This document shows, one piece after another, positions 1 to 10,307 of a DNA stretch of 64,000 nucleotides. The stretch is from Aurantiochytrium sp. KH105 (Eukaryota > Sar > Bigyra > Thraustochytrida > Thraustochytriidae). The notes beneath the pieces are model-generated. The model saw only the letters and a list, made by a program, of their open reading frames with translations. It was not told where the DNA came from and made no database searches. The stretch's first letter is position 1, and each line of letters begins with the position of its first letter. The stretch spans positions 248,001 to 312,000 of the forward strand of contig BGKB01000007.1 of assembly GCA_003116975.1 (NCBI GenBank). Direction: 5' to 3'. The position numbers and the translations under genes were made by a program.

Positions 1-3000
1 TCCTCTTGCGACATCGCCGGCCATTCCCTGGCAGCGACGCAAATGTCTTGCGAGCGAGCAAATTGATCTGCGCGCTCCGAGAGGTCTGCTGCGTGCCGCT
101 TGCGCTCGCCCGAACACAGTTCGCGGCAAGCTTCTTCAAGAGAAGCTCTCGCGCAACGTTCGTCCTCGACGAGGCAGGCCGCAGCGCGATCACGTGCACG
201 CATAGCCTCGTATATACGAAGCTCGAAAGCGTTCAGATCCAGGAGCACGTTTCCATTGTTCAAGGCGCGACATCGTCCGAGCAACTTGCGCAAGAGCTCT
301 TGCATCCTTCGTGGCTCCAACAAGGAATCCTGCGCCTCTGAAGCAATCGCTTCGACGCCTTCGTGCTGGGGAATGAGATTTACAAATGCATGTATCGCGC
401 TTCCCCGCGTTACAGGCTGACCGCGCTTCAGCTCGAGACTCACTTGCGGAGTCCACTCTCCACGTACGCGGTCAAAACTGGCAACTGTTAAAAGATCGCC
501 TTGATCCGACAATGTCGCGCGTAGAATCGAGCCCAGCCGCTGACTTGATTGTCCAACGCAGCGGAGTAGACGTCCGTGGCGCAAAAATTCGCGATCGAAC
601 GAGACTGCGTCGTCTTTACCGTTCTCTGCACCTCGCAGAACAAAACGCGTGCGCGACGCTAGCCACGTCACGAGTCTCTGCATCTCCGATGCCGATTCTG
701 CTTCAGCATGCGCCAAGAATGGAACATCGGATCGCTTTGTGCAAGCTAATATATCGAGCATATCCGCCGGTAGTGTCACCGAGTGCTTGACAAGTATTTC
801 GGCATCAGGATCGCTCTCCGGTGTTGCTCCTCCCGTTACAGGTCCAAGTCCGACACGAGCGGAAGGATCCAGCAGCTCCCGCATGATAGTGTCTCCTGAT
901 GACGTTCTCGCAGCTGCCGCCGTATACCTCGCGAGAAGCTCCCTCTCCATTTTCCAATCATCTTTGGCCACATCAAATTGACCTTCTTGACTTGCATATC
1001 GTGCAGCCTCTTGAACTTCCGACTCGGTCTTTGCATGCGCATCGCTCTGTGCAAATACTTCAATGCCCGCATCAATGCTCGACGACGACTTAAGTGAAGA
1101 TCTTCTGATCAATGCAGCATCCTCGTTTTCTGCGGTCGTCTCGATCATGCCCTCGTCGGAATTTGTAAGACTCTCATCGGCAACGATCATCTTCGTATTT
1201 GAGGCCGGCAACGATGGCCCTTCAATCGGCAGAGCAAATTCGGCTCCTGTTTGTGTTTGTAGGAATACACGCTCTTCGATTGGATCGTAGCGGATGCGAA
1301 AAGGCCCTATTTTCCGTGAAACACCCCGCAAAAGAGTTTGAGACAGACTCGCCACGCTTCGTGACACTTCAGCCCGCGCCATAGTTTCGTGCGCGTCACC
1401 GCGGGCAAGCGTACGCAAATCTTCTGCCTCTTGCCAACATTCTTCACTCACAACGTCGAGATCGATTGTGTGGCTTGAAATATGGTTCCAAGACGGTACA
1501 CGAACTTGCACTAGAGCGTCTCCGGATGGTCCTTGCCAACACCTCAAAACACAGCCAATCCCATCGATGCGTCGCACTGCCTCGACTGTCGCTCTCTTCC
1601 ATGACTTGGGACTTGCCGAACGTAGCGCATAACGCTTCATGACAGTACTGCTTGGCCACAAAATCTTTCGAGCAGATGCGTCAAGACGCAAGCCATCAAG
1701 AGCTCCTGTGAGACGGCTTCTACGGGCGTGCCTTAGTCCAGCAATTCTGTTTGCCAAACGTGTCCTCTCTTCGTATATCTTGTCCATGTGCGGCGCCTGG
1801 ACCATGACATGTGCATTTTCTTCAAGATATAAAGTAGTCTGCTCTTGCGCAGTCTTGGCCAGATCGTCTTCAAGTGCCATGGCCGCCTGCTCGGTACAAC
1901 ACACGCGCGTATCCTTTTCACGTTGCGTCTCTCGTCGCATGCGAAGCCAAAGGTTTCGATTGCGCTCCAAAACGTCCATCGACACCGAGACGTTTCCGCG
2001 TACGCAAGTGACGCCACGATGAAGAAGACGAAAGTGCTCATCGGGCCGCGCCTGACTTAGTATGAGGCATTGATATGATCTTGGGCCAAGACGAAATCGG
2101 TCCGGGGGCTGCATTGAATGATCCGCATCGAGAACGACATGCATGGTGTCCACTACGGAAGCCTTGAGATCCTTGTCGTGCAAGATTGCGTGCGCTACGG
2201 CGCCCCGAGGAACGCCGACCTGAAGCATTTTGCAGAACTTGGCAAAAAAAGGATGCTCTCGAGTCGCGTGGGGCGGTCGCGTTGCCGTACGCACAGCGAG
2301 GAGCGCAAAGAGCGTCGCAAAGAGTTCCTTGGCCCGCTGGCGCTCCAGCAAATGGGCAAGTCCCGCCTTTTCGACAAGGTCTCGCACCCGCGGCTTCGAT
2401 AAACGAATGCTCAACACGGTTTGGTCGAATTTGGCTGCTTCAATGAGAATATCCCCATCAGTGCGCATACGTCCCGACACAACAAGGTGCAAGCCGCTAA
2501 TGAAGAGAACTTCGCGATGAACGAGCTCATACAGAGCACGCGTATTCGTCACGAGTTTTAACGGATCGCGATAGCTTGCCTCTCGAGCATCTCCGAGAGG
2601 CAAGAACGGAAAACGAGTCCGGAGAGGCTTTCCTGCCAACACAAAACGCTCCTTTCCCGTGTAAGCTGGGCCTTGGCGGCTTGGACTTTGCGCACGAGTC
2701 ATTCGCACGCGATCGTCGCACTCACCGTCCAACGACGCGTGACGTTGTTCGTTTCCGGACTCGCATAGACCTCGCCTCACAGCACCATCTAGTGTCAAAT
2801 TCCTCAGAATCTCTTCAATAACTTGGCGCGGATACGTGTTGCATTTGACACATTGTTTCCAAAGCACAAAAGACTCTAGATCCCCACTCTCCTGGAACAT
2901 GAGCCGAATAGACTCGTCATGAAGCGTAGTCCGGCACCGTTTGATGCGCCGTCCGTCTGCAAGTACGCGTGCGCGTGACCAGCACACTCGTACGGTCAAA

Positions 3001-6000
3001 TCGCCCTGATTTTCAAAGACAGTGACTGAGGCAGGAGCACCTGCAATCATGTGCGTGCCGCCAAGAATCATGTGGCCCTGAAGACTGCTGCGACCGCGGC
3101 AAAGATCTTTCCACCACTGCGTTGGGAAAAGCGAGTTGAAAAGCTTTCGCCGAAGACGCTGAAAGTAGAGCTTGCCAAGCCTTAAGCCTCCATCAATGAC
3201 ATTGAGATGAACAAGCTGAACGAGACGACCTACCACCTTTCGCCGCAGAGCATCAATGGCTTTCCGCATGCTTTGGTGTGTGAGCATTCCGTTTGCATCA
3301 CGCGAGGCGAGCAAAAGTCGTTGCACATGTGCGTATGAAAACACTTCCGGGATTGGCGCGCCAGGAAGACCGGCATGTGGCTCGACCAGTAAAAGACGTA
3401 AATCAATTGGGTCTAGCTCCCATTCCGTGGCTCGACCAGCGCTAGCATCGTATACGCTGACTCGAATCGTTCCCACGTATGGCGGTTGTACAATCGCGTC
3501 TTCTACGTCGAAACTGATGGACCACTGATGTGCGAGACTATTCTCCCACGCGCTTCGATCGCGTACAAGCATGCACATGGCCTCCTCTACCGTTGGCTTG
3601 TGTTGCGGGCCTCCAAAAATTGGCCCGGCAAGGGCGACATGCGGGTCGAAACCTTCGATCCCTTGACTGTGCGTGAACTTGGAGCGCACCCAGCTCGGGG
3701 GCAAGGCTGGCACGCGTGGGTGGCTTGGTGCATCGAGCTCAAAAACTTGAATGATGGCTCGAAATGACTCCTTGACGTGACCCACAAAGGGAGGGGACAC
3801 GATCATGCGGCCTTGGCGAAAGAGAGTATTATGGTTCGTTGTTGCACGAAGATGTCGCGGTTGCCTCTCCAACAAGCACCATTTTCGCACCAGCGGGCCT
3901 GCTCGCGACTGCCGTCCTTGTTTGATCGCGACAAGTTTTCTGATCGAGATTTGCACGATTGCTCGCAAGCTTGCGTGCAAGAGGTCTCGGACAGCTCGCG
4001 TGTCTTTTTGAATGAGCTCAATTGTTGGCACAATTTCGCATTGCGTCGACCGAAGGAGTGAGGCTGTTTGATCGGCATGATCCTTGCTCGTCGCGTACTC
4101 GATGCTGGCTTCAAACGCGCGGTGAATGGCAAGATTACGAATATGTATCGCGAGATCGACCGCTTTCGTGGCTTGCCATTTCCGCTGAATGTAAATCGCA
4201 TTATTGGCGTTTTCAAGCGGATCCCAGGCCTGCTGATTGGTACTGAGCGAAAGGTCCTCATAGAGCTCGATTTGCCGCTTGGAAAAGTTCAACGCCGTGT
4301 CGCAGGCTTGCACCATGGCGTGTTTGTGGACTTGTGCTGCAAGCATGGTGGCATGAGCATTGTGCAAGTGCTCAGAGGCCTGTACATGCGCCTTTTCGCG
4401 CCACATCAGGTTTTCTTGCGCCACGCGTGCTCTTTGTTTCACTCCGCGAAACAAGCCTTGCGTTCCCTTCCAAAGTCGTTGACAGTGCCGATCACGACGG
4501 TCGAATTCTTGCAAAAGATACATTAGCTGTACGAGTCGGAGACGTAGTTCGCGTTTCTTTCGACACGCGTAGGTGCTTGGCACCACAGTCCTCTCGCCCA
4601 CATTTGGCAGCAGCCGCGCTGCAGAGGCCCCATGTTGCAAAAGAATGTCGGCAGCCTTGCGCGCGGCCCTGTGTGCTTGTTGCGCAACGCCAGCGTCAAC
4701 GCGGCGAAGCCCTCGTAAAAGTGATGCAAAACGAAAAACCCCACAGGTGGTCTGGCTTGTGGCCGGAAAGTATGCCTCGAAAAGCAGGCGGCCGTGCGAG
4801 GCATGCGCGCGGCGGCAATAGCACGGCCCATTTCCAGCTCCAGCGTGAAAAATGCGCTCCAGCTTGACGATTCCACGATCACAGGATTCCACATTGCCTG
4901 GTACGCACGGTTCTCCGCGCACCGAAAGCCACGCAAGATCCCGGCGCTCACGTGTTCGAGTTGTAAGACCGCGACAAGCAAAACACGGCTCGAGAAGCGT
5001 GGCCTTGCTGCGTGTGAAGCGATCGAGCTTGTGGGCGTCGTGAATACTCACCAGGACAGTTTCTCCTTCATACTCGACGGCCTCTGTGAGGAACGGGCGC
5101 TTCATTCTTTGCTTGGCGCGATGTACAGACTTGCGCACAACCTTGCGTGTAAAGCGTCGGGCCAACTTGACAGCGTTACGGCCTCGCCGCAGCTCGAGTT
5201 CGGCGTTTGCTGCAATTCGAACACGAAGATCTGTGCAAAATGCGCGCGCAAAAGCGGCGCGCAAATTTCGCTGAATGATCCCCGCAGCCCGCGTGCGCTG
5301 CTGCCACTTTTGCAGAAAAAGCTCGGCGGTGTCGCAGTCCATGAGCAAAAGTGAACCTTGCGCTTCACGACCAAGCTGCACGAGCTGCATGATCGTTTCG
5401 GGGTTGCATGCGTCCCCGCGACGCAGACTCTTCGCAAGACGACGTTGTATTCGCTTCCGACGCGCCACCAGCGCTTTGCCCTGTTCCTTAAGCTTTCGAT
5501 TGAAGTCAAAGTGCTTTCGATGTTCGCCACGCACCTGCATGCCCTCAAAGGTGGTACCTGGATCCCCAGTTGCCCAGACGCCTGGTTTTTTACCCCAGAG
5601 ATCGTGGCGCACTTGCTGCACAGCAATGTACTCGCCCCGCTCCCAAAAGTATGCCGTGTGGAGCCTGCTCTCCGAGAGCCGCTCGGCTTGCGTTTGCGGA
5701 TTGTACCGCGGGGCCCGTCGACGACGCGCCGCGCCATTCGAAAGATCGGCAATCTCCTCCTTCGAAAGGACATCCGGGGTCTTGTAGGTCCTATAGACGA
5801 TGGGCTTTTTCTTGCGCGACGAGCCGTGTTTTTTCCCCACGGCGGCTGGCCCCTTACCCAGAAATTGTGTGTTGTCTTCTCCAGAAGAGCTTTCCTCTGA
5901 AGAATCGTTCTCGGAGGAGGACTCGACCTCTTCACCGTTTTCCCGTCGCCTCGCGCGCTCCTCCCTTCGCGCTTGTTTTTCTGCAGCCAAGAGCAGCTGT

Positions 6001-8888
6001 GTGGCTTTGGCCTTGGCATCAAGTCTCGACTCGTACATGTAGCGCGCGAGATCTTTTTCTTCGCTCAGAACAGCTTGCGCTGCTCGAATTCTACGCATGT
6101 CGACGACCTCAAAGTGTTTAGCCTCGTACTTGCGAGCAAATTCATCCACGAGATGGCGAGAGGTAACGTGAAGAGAAATATATGCTCGCTGTTTCCCGAC
6201 TGCAATCTGTGGGCCACGTGACATGTGGCCGTGCCATTCGATGCACTGATTCGGGTGTACCACTACTGCGTCTGTGGGAACGCCGAAAGTTGCGGCTGCT
6301 TGTTTTGTGGTTGTGTCCCCGGCCAAGGCGCTTTCGGATCGAACCTTGCGCACGCGCAGCTCACGCCTTTCGCCATTTTGGATGTCTGCCGCAAGTAGAA
6401 AGGGATTTCCGCGGAATGAGAGTTTGCCCGTCGCAAACTCTTCCTTGAAGAAAAGCCGCAAAAGCTCAATGTCCTCGAGGAAATTGGTATCGTGAAGCAT
6501 TTTAAGCAAATAATTTTGCCCGTTCCACATGTACGAGGGGGAATACTTGCCGAAATGGTTGAATGAGTTTGCAAAGCAAATCTCACATCGCGTATTTGGA
6601 ACACCCATCTCGCTCTCTACAGCAAAATGCTTGCCACAGGCGCGGATAATTGTCTTTGGTTTGGGAAAGTTCTCCGGACCGCACATTTCTTTGGCCATGA
6701 GTCGCTTGATCTCGTCTTCGTACGCGCGCAGCGCCTGCTCGCGCGTCTCGTAAATACCGACGTAACGAAATCGTAGAGCTTTTTTCCCGTTGACGTCCTC
6801 GTCCCGGCTGAAGCGCTTGACCTTGGATCTGAACGCTTTAGATCCTGGATACAGCTGTTCGCCCATGAACCCGATTTTTACGACCCAGCCTCTCGGCTTG
6901 AGAAAGGATTCTGCAAACGTCTCCGCGGCGCCTTCTGCTGCGCTCAAGCGCGTCTCGCCGCCGCGTCTCCACTTGACAAGAGCCTCGACGACGCGCACGG
7001 ACGCCACCCGAAGACGATTGAGAAGATACAAGAGAGATCCAACATCTTCCGTCTGTACAAATCCTGAAAGGTGGCTTTGGAACTTTCGACTGCACGCCTC
7101 AGCCTCGCTCCGAGCCGAGGCAATGAGCTGTTCCCGCGAGGCAATGGCGTCGAGAACACCCATTTCAAGACCGGCATCCACGGCGGCTCGCCGCATTTGC
7201 CATTCATGTGCTTCTTTGGGCGACACATAGAAATGCCTTCCTTGGCACTGAGCGCGCGTACATCGTTGCTTGAATCCCCACTCGTTGCAAAAAGGAGGCG
7301 CTGTTTCCAACGTCATGCCGCGGACAGTGCTGGCGTCGAGGTCAGCTTGACTAACTAGAACCTTTCGATTTTGATGTGAAACGTTCGCCGCGCTCATAGC
7401 TGCAGCGACAAAGTCTGTCGCATCAAGCCTCTCGTCATCATCATTATCATCTTTATTATCGGCAGCGGCCGAACGTTTGGAGGAGCCTTCTTTTTCGTCG
7501 ATATTCCCCATTTCGGACACGAGACTCTCAGAGGAGGCTGCTGTGGATATGGACATCTCGCTGCTCTGAGAAGGCGGTCTGCCCGCTGTCGACGCGGATT
7601 TACGCGCTTCGTGCTGCGCCTTCCTTGCCAAGCGGACGCGGTTTTTGATCTGAGCTAGCTCTTGCTCTTGCTGGCGTGACAATGCCGCCTCCGCGTCAGC
7701 CATTCGGTGCTGCCTACGCGTGGAGCTATCCATGAGCTCCAGATGAGACATTTTCAATCCCTCGCGAAGATGATAGTCCCAGTCCTGAGGATCTGGTGTT
7801 GAAGGCGGATCTGGATCATCAGCTTGACTTGCGCCGTGTTCAGTCAGATGGCCTACCTCGGTGTGTGGTGCACGTGAGTCAGCTCCGAGCGCAGGAAGCT
7901 TGGTTTTGGCCAAATTTGGCGAAGTTTGTGCATTTGTTGCCGCGCTTACAAAGGAGTCTGGCGCCAGTCCTCGCTCGATCATATGCCGCTTGAGCTGTTT
8001 CGCGTCCTCCTTGGCCGCGTCTGCTGTCTTGCGCAGGGCAGAAGCCTCAGCTTGCTTTGCCAACATCACACGACGCGTTTTCGCCCGTGCCTCGAAGGAA
8101 AGAACATTGTGTTGCTTGCGAAGCTTTTCAAGAAGTTCTTGGGCCTCCGCGGCTATTTTTTCGGCCTCGTCATGGGCCTCGTTGGCTTCACGGTCAGCGC
8201 GCTGCACACGCAGCAGGAAGTTTCGTTTCTTCTCGATTCTACCTTGTGCAACTAGCATTGTTGCGTCGAGCTCGCTATCTCGGTCACGACGAAGCTGCCG
8301 CGAGCGAGGCGTCAAGGCCTCCAATCCCTCTTGCAGTTCTGGTGAGCGCAGCGCCCACTCTTGATGGCTGTCGACCAGCAAATCGACTTCTGCGTCGGCA
8401 TTTTCCATTTGATTGTGCAGAGCGTCCTTGCCCGGAATGCCCGTGCCATGAAAGAGGACCCTGCCTTCATGGATTTCTTTGACGAACTGCACTCCCTCGG
8501 ATTCAATAGCGAGACGAGACAATTCGGCGTTGCGTTCCACACGCAAGGCCTTCTCCTCGTGATACTCTTCATCTCGACGTTCGCGTTCTAGTGCACGCTG
8601 TACGCTTTCGCGAGCGCCTTCGATAACGCGTGCATTAAGTTCCGCTGCGACATCGCCAGGCTCAACAGCTGGACCGTCGATGTTGTCTTCATAGGTCTCC
8701 AAAGCATGATCATTGTCATCAGAGTCTCGTTGCAGCTCGCCATCGTCGTGAGCATGAGGTGCTCGATCTGGTGGTGGTCGTGATGTCACCGAGAATCGCG
8801 CCTTGGCTTGCTGCTCTTTTCGATGCAGGCGTTTTCGAAGCGCTTCTCGACGCGCCGCGGGCCCAAGCAGCGCTTGCTCGTGCTGCAT
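1..8888 (-). CDS. Giant multidomain protein (CCCH finger, IQ-like helix, WASH/CCDC53-like motif), 3' end outside window
   Basis: One uninterrupted frame of at least 2,962 codons runs from the ATG at 8888 to the left edge; I read it codon by codon and found no stop or intron. The start is the first Met after an in-frame stop at 9030-9032. In order it shows: a charged, helical, probably coiled-coil N terminus (about 1-420); a Ser/Asp-rich linker; a CCCH finger with C534-x8-C543-x4-C548-x3-H552; a beta-rich stretch (about 662-718, with YVGIYETREQALRAYED) faintly like an AP2 domain; a Cys/His cluster (748-775); a Ser/Glu tract (about 983-1005); an IQ-like helix (GIIQRNLRAAFARAF, about 1196); and MLQVGVPRGAV (about 2217), resembling the short conserved motif of WASH-complex CCDC53. 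No single known family explains the whole protein. A cytoskeletal or ciliary scaffold is a guess. The frame is certain; the domain calls are moderate to weak. Confidence 0.85.
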   Translation of the reverse strand, partial: MQHEQALLGPAARREALRKRLHRKEQQAKARFSVTSRPPPDRAPHAHDDGELQRDSDDNDHALETYEDNIDGPAVEPGDVAAELNARVIEGARESVQRALERERRDEEYHEEKALRVERNAELSRLAIESEGVQFVKEIHEGRVLFHGTGIPGKDALHNQMENADAEVDLLVDSHQEWALRSPELQEGLEALTPRSRQLRRDRDSELDATMLVAQGRIEKKRNFLLRVQRADREANEAHDEAEKIAAEAQELLEKLRKQHNVLSFEARAKTRRVMLAKQAEASALRKTADAAKEDAKQLKRHMIERGLAPDSFVSAATNAQTSPNLAKTKLPALGADSRAPHTEVGHLTEHGASQADDPDPPSTPDPQDWDYHLREGLKMSHLELMDSSTRRQHRMADAEAALSRQQEQELAQIKNRVRLARKAQHEARKSASTAGRPPSQSSEMSISTAASSESLVSEMGNIDEKEGSSKRSAAADNKDDNDDDERLDATDFVAAAMSAANVSHQNRKVLVSQADLDASTVRGMTLETAPPFCNEWGFKQRCTRAQCQGRHFYVSPKEAHEWQMRRAAVDAGLEMGVLDAIASREQLIASARSEAEACSRKFQSHLSGFVQTEDVGSLLYLLNRLRVASVRVVEALVKWRRGGETRLSAAEGAAETFAESFLKPRGWVVKIGFMGEQLYPGSKAFRSKVKRFSRDEDVNGKKALRFRYVGIYETREQALRAYEDEIKRLMAKEMCGPENFPKPKTIIRACGKHFAVESEMGVPNTRCEICFANSFNHFGKYSPSYMWNGQNYLLKMLHDTNFLEDIELLRLFFKEEFATGKLSFRGNPFLLAADIQNGERRELRVRKVRSESALAGDTTTKQAAATFGVPTDAVVVHPNQCIEWHGHMSRGPQIAVGKQRAYISLHVTSRHLVDEFARKYEAKHFEVVDMRRIRAAQAVLSEEKDLARYMYESRLDAKAKATQLLLAAEKQARREERARRRENGEEVESSSENDSSEESSSGEDNTQFLGKGPAAVGKKHGSSRKKKPIVYRTYKTPDVLSKEEIADLSNGAARRRRAPRYNPQTQAERLSESRLHTAYFWERGEYIAVQQVRHDLWGKKPGVWATGDPGTTFEGMQVRGEHRKHFDFNRKLKEQGKALVARRKRIQRRLAKSLRRGDACNPETIMQLVQLGREAQGSLLLMDCDTAELFLQKWQQRTRAAGIIQRNLRAAFARAFCTDLRVRIAANAELELRRGRNAVKLARRFTRKVVRKSVHRAKQRMKRPFLTEAVEYEGETVLVSIHDAHKLDRFTRSKATLLEPCFACRGLTTRTRERRDLAWLSVRGEPCVPGNVESCDRGIVKLERIFHAGAGNGPCYCRRAHASHGRLLFEAYFPATSQTTCGVFRFASLLRGLRRVDAGVAQQAHRAARKAADILLQHGASAARLLPNVGERTVVPSTYACRKKRELRLRLVQLMYLLQEFDRRDRHCQRLWKGTQGLFRGVKQRARVAQENLMWREKAHVQASEHLHNAHATMLAAQVHKHAMVQACDTALNFSKRQIELYEDLSLSTNQQAWDPLENANNAIYIQRKWQATKAVDLAIHIRNLAIHRAFEASIEYATSKDHADQTASLLRSTQCEIVPTIELIQKDTRAVRDLLHASLRAIVQISIRKLVAIKQGRQSRAGPLVRKWCLLERQPRHLRATTNHNTLFRQGRMIVSPPFVGHVKESFRAIIQVFELDAPSHPRVPALPPSWVRSKFTHSQGIEGFDPHVALAGPIFGGPQHKPTVEEAMCMLVRDRSAWENSLAHQWSISFDVEDAIVQPPYVGTIRVSVYDASAGRATEWELDPIDLRLLLVEPHAGLPGAPIPEVFSYAHVQRLLLASRDANGMLTHQSMRKAIDALRRKVVGRLVQLVHLNVIDGGLRLGKLYFQRLRRKLFNSLFPTQWWKDLCRGRSSLQGHMILGGTHMIAGAPASVTVFENQGDLTVRVCWSRARVLADGRRIKRCRTTLHDESIRLMFQESGDLESFVLWKQCVKCNTYPRQVIEEILRNLTLDGAVRRGLCESGNEQRHASLDGECDDRVRMTRAQSPSRQGPAYTGKERFVLAGKPLRTRFPFLPLGDAREASYRDPLKLVTNTRALYELVHREVLFISGLHLVVSGRMRTDGDILIEAAKFDQTVLSIRLSKPRVRDLVEKAGLAHLLERQRAKELFATLFALLAVRTATRPPHATREHPFFAKFCKMLQVGVPRGAVAHAILHDKDLKASVVDTMHVVLDADHSMQPPDRFRLGPRSYQCLILSQARPDEHFRLLHRGVTCVRGNVSVSMDVLERNRNLWLRMRRETQREKDTRVCCTEQAAMALEDDLAKTAQEQTTLYLEENAHVMVQAPHMDKIYEERTRLANRIAGLRHARRSRLTGALDGLRLDASARKILWPSSTVMKRYALRSASPKSWKRATVEAVRRIDGIGCVLRCWQGPSGDALVQVRVPSWNHISSHTIDLDVVSEECWQEAEDLRTLARGDAHETMARAEVSRSVASLSQTLLRGVSRKIGPFRIRYDPIEERVFLQTQTGAEFALPIEGPSLPASNTKMIVADESLTNSDEGMIETTAENEDAALIRRSSLKSSSSIDAGIEVFAQSDAHAKTESEVQEAARYASQEGQFDVAKDDWKMERELLARYTAAAARTSSGDTIMRELLDPSARVGLGPVTGGATPESDPDAEILVKHSVTLPADMLDILACTKRSDVPFLAHAEAESASEMQRLVTWLASRTRFVLRGAENGKDDAVSFDREFLRHGRLLRCVGQSSQRLGSILRATLSDQGDLLTVASFDRVRGEWTPQVSLELKRGQPVTRGSAIHAFVNLIPQHEGVEAIASEAQDSLLEPRRMQELLRKLLGRCRALNNGNVLLDLNAFELRIYEAMRARDRAAACLVEDERCARASLEEACRELCSGERKRHAADLSERADQFARSQDICVAAREWPAMSQE

Positions 8889-9056
8889 GGCGTCAACCGG
8901 CGCGCTCTCGACGGTGTGGCGGGCTCGAGAACTCGAGCAGAGCACGCGGCTCTGTCTGAAAGAAAGAGCCCGCGCGCTCCACGCGCACGTGGCGGATTTA
9001 GTGACAGTCCGAGAAGACCTCGACTGGGCTCATGCTCGGCGCCTGGGACACACGCC

Positions 9057-9089
<33 letters not shown>

Positions 9090-9443
9090 GCAAGCAGCTG
9101 GCCCTGAAAATGGGGACCTTCACAGAGAAAGGACCGTGTTACTTCTTACTAGTAGCCTAGCACCACCTCCTCTATTCATTGTCAGGTTGGTTGCCGCGCC
9201 GCCAGCACTGGCACACTCACTCACACATCAGGCCGCTCCCTGCACTGGCCGAAGCAACAAGGCTCAACGGCTACATTCAATGGTGGGGGATACACGACCT
9301 TGAAGTTCGCACACACCTTTGGCCGAGACGAGCACCACGCAACAACTTGAAGGCTGGCGACCTTGCTTTGCATTTCTTTGTGCGACGGCGAGGACGGAGC
9401 GCCAGACACTGCGAGGTCTCCGTCGGCGAGACACTCGTAGAGA
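8889..9443. promoter_or_regulatory. Divergent intergenic spacer between the giant gene and the TEX47-like gene
   Basis: This 555-bp spacer lies between two start codons on opposite strands, so it should hold both promoters. It contains nine CTG copies (9058-9084) and no credible ORF. The frame of the giant gene stays open up to its stop at 9030-9032 but has no Met there. Confidence 0.5.
9058..9084. repeat. (CTG)9 microsatellite
   Basis: Nine perfect CTG copies lie in the divergent spacer, in the 5' leader region of the giant minus-strand gene. Confidence 0.95.
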
Positions 9444-10175
9444 ATGGCGGAGACAACCGACTACGCTGGCGCGGAGGCGGAGGGCGGAGATGGCGCCGGC
9501 AAGCTGCCGCCTTCCGCGATGGTGAAGCCGCTGAGTCTGCCGGACAACCTGCTGGAGCTGACGAGGCAAAAGGAGGTGACGATTCTTGCTCGCGTCATGC
9601 TTGTTGCGACGCACAGCGGCGCCCAAGACGAGCTTGTTCGCGAAATAGAGACTCTGTGCGAGGGTCGTGGAACTGTGACGGGTGTCGGTCTCGTGATGCG
9701 CCAGGCATGCATGCTCTTTTGCGAAGGCCGCTCGGAGGCCATGCGGGACCTTGTGCTGGCCTTCAAGTCCAATTTGACCGCCAAGCTCGACGACTTGCGC
9801 GTCGCAGCTTTTTGCGATGACGTCCCGAGCCGAAGCTATTCCAGCTTTGGGGTGATGGCTGTAAACGTCCCCAAAGAAGCGAATCTTGAAGTTCCCGAGG
9901 AGAACATGACCAAGTTTATATTTGAGTCCTATCAACGCTGTACACTGCTCGGCAAGGAAGTAGGCTCTCGCGAGGTTTCTTCGGCGTTGGGTGCAATTCA
10001 GGAAAAGCAACCAGCGCTTTTGGTTTCGAGCGAGCGCATCGCTGCAATTGCCACTCATAACGATGCTATGACGATGGATGACTTTTTCGACTTGCATGGA
10101 AGGCCTGCGCAGCCCGAGTCACTCGGAGACACCATATGGCCGATGCAAGACATTGCGGTGGATCTTTTGCGGTAA
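9444..10175 (+). CDS. BLUF/TEX47-like domain protein
   Basis: This gene encodes 243 residues from an ATG at 9444 (MAETTDYAG). After an acidic, Gly/Ala-rich leader of about 30 residues, residues 45-140 follow the strand-helix pattern of the BLUF fold. ILARVMLVATHSG is the first strand. GTVTGVGLVMRQACMLFCEG corresponds to the 'TG-L-y-g-F-x-EG' segment of BLUF domains. EAMRDLVLAF is the helix, and DLRVAAFCDDVPSRSYSSFG matches the 'v-v-L-x-x-x-x-R-x-F-x-x-W' end. The Trp and the flavin-binding Asn/Gln pattern are not evident, so light sensing is unlikely. The vertebrate testis/flagellum protein TEX47 is the closest family I recall. The C-terminal 100 residues are unassigned. The gene is intronless and converges on the PRMT gene with a 132-bp gap. 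Gene: sure; fold: moderate. Confidence 0.8.
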   Translation: MAETTDYAGAEAEGGDGAGKLPPSAMVKPLSLPDNLLELTRQKEVTILARVMLVATHSGAQDELVREIETLCEGRGTVTGVGLVMRQACMLFCEGRSEAMRDLVLAFKSNLTAKLDDLRVAAFCDDVPSRSYSSFGVMAVNVPKEANLEVPEENMTKFIFESYQRCTLLGKEVGSREVSSALGAIQEKQPALLVSSERIAAIATHNDAMTMDDFFDLHGRPAQPESLGDTIWPMQDIAVDLLR

Positions 10176-10307
10176 GGTGTGCTTGCCGTAGGCTCAAGGA
10201 GGGCTCGCTTTTTGCTCACAATGTAAACGTAAACGCCGCAAGAAGGAGAGACATGGAGAGCGCAACTTACCAAAAGATAAAAGATAGGAGGAAAAAGAAG
10301 GAGAATA

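Noticed and set aside
5102-6022. 306-codon minus frame within the first 9 kb
   Set aside because: It lies in a different frame from the giant ORF and is Arg/Ser-rich without a motif.
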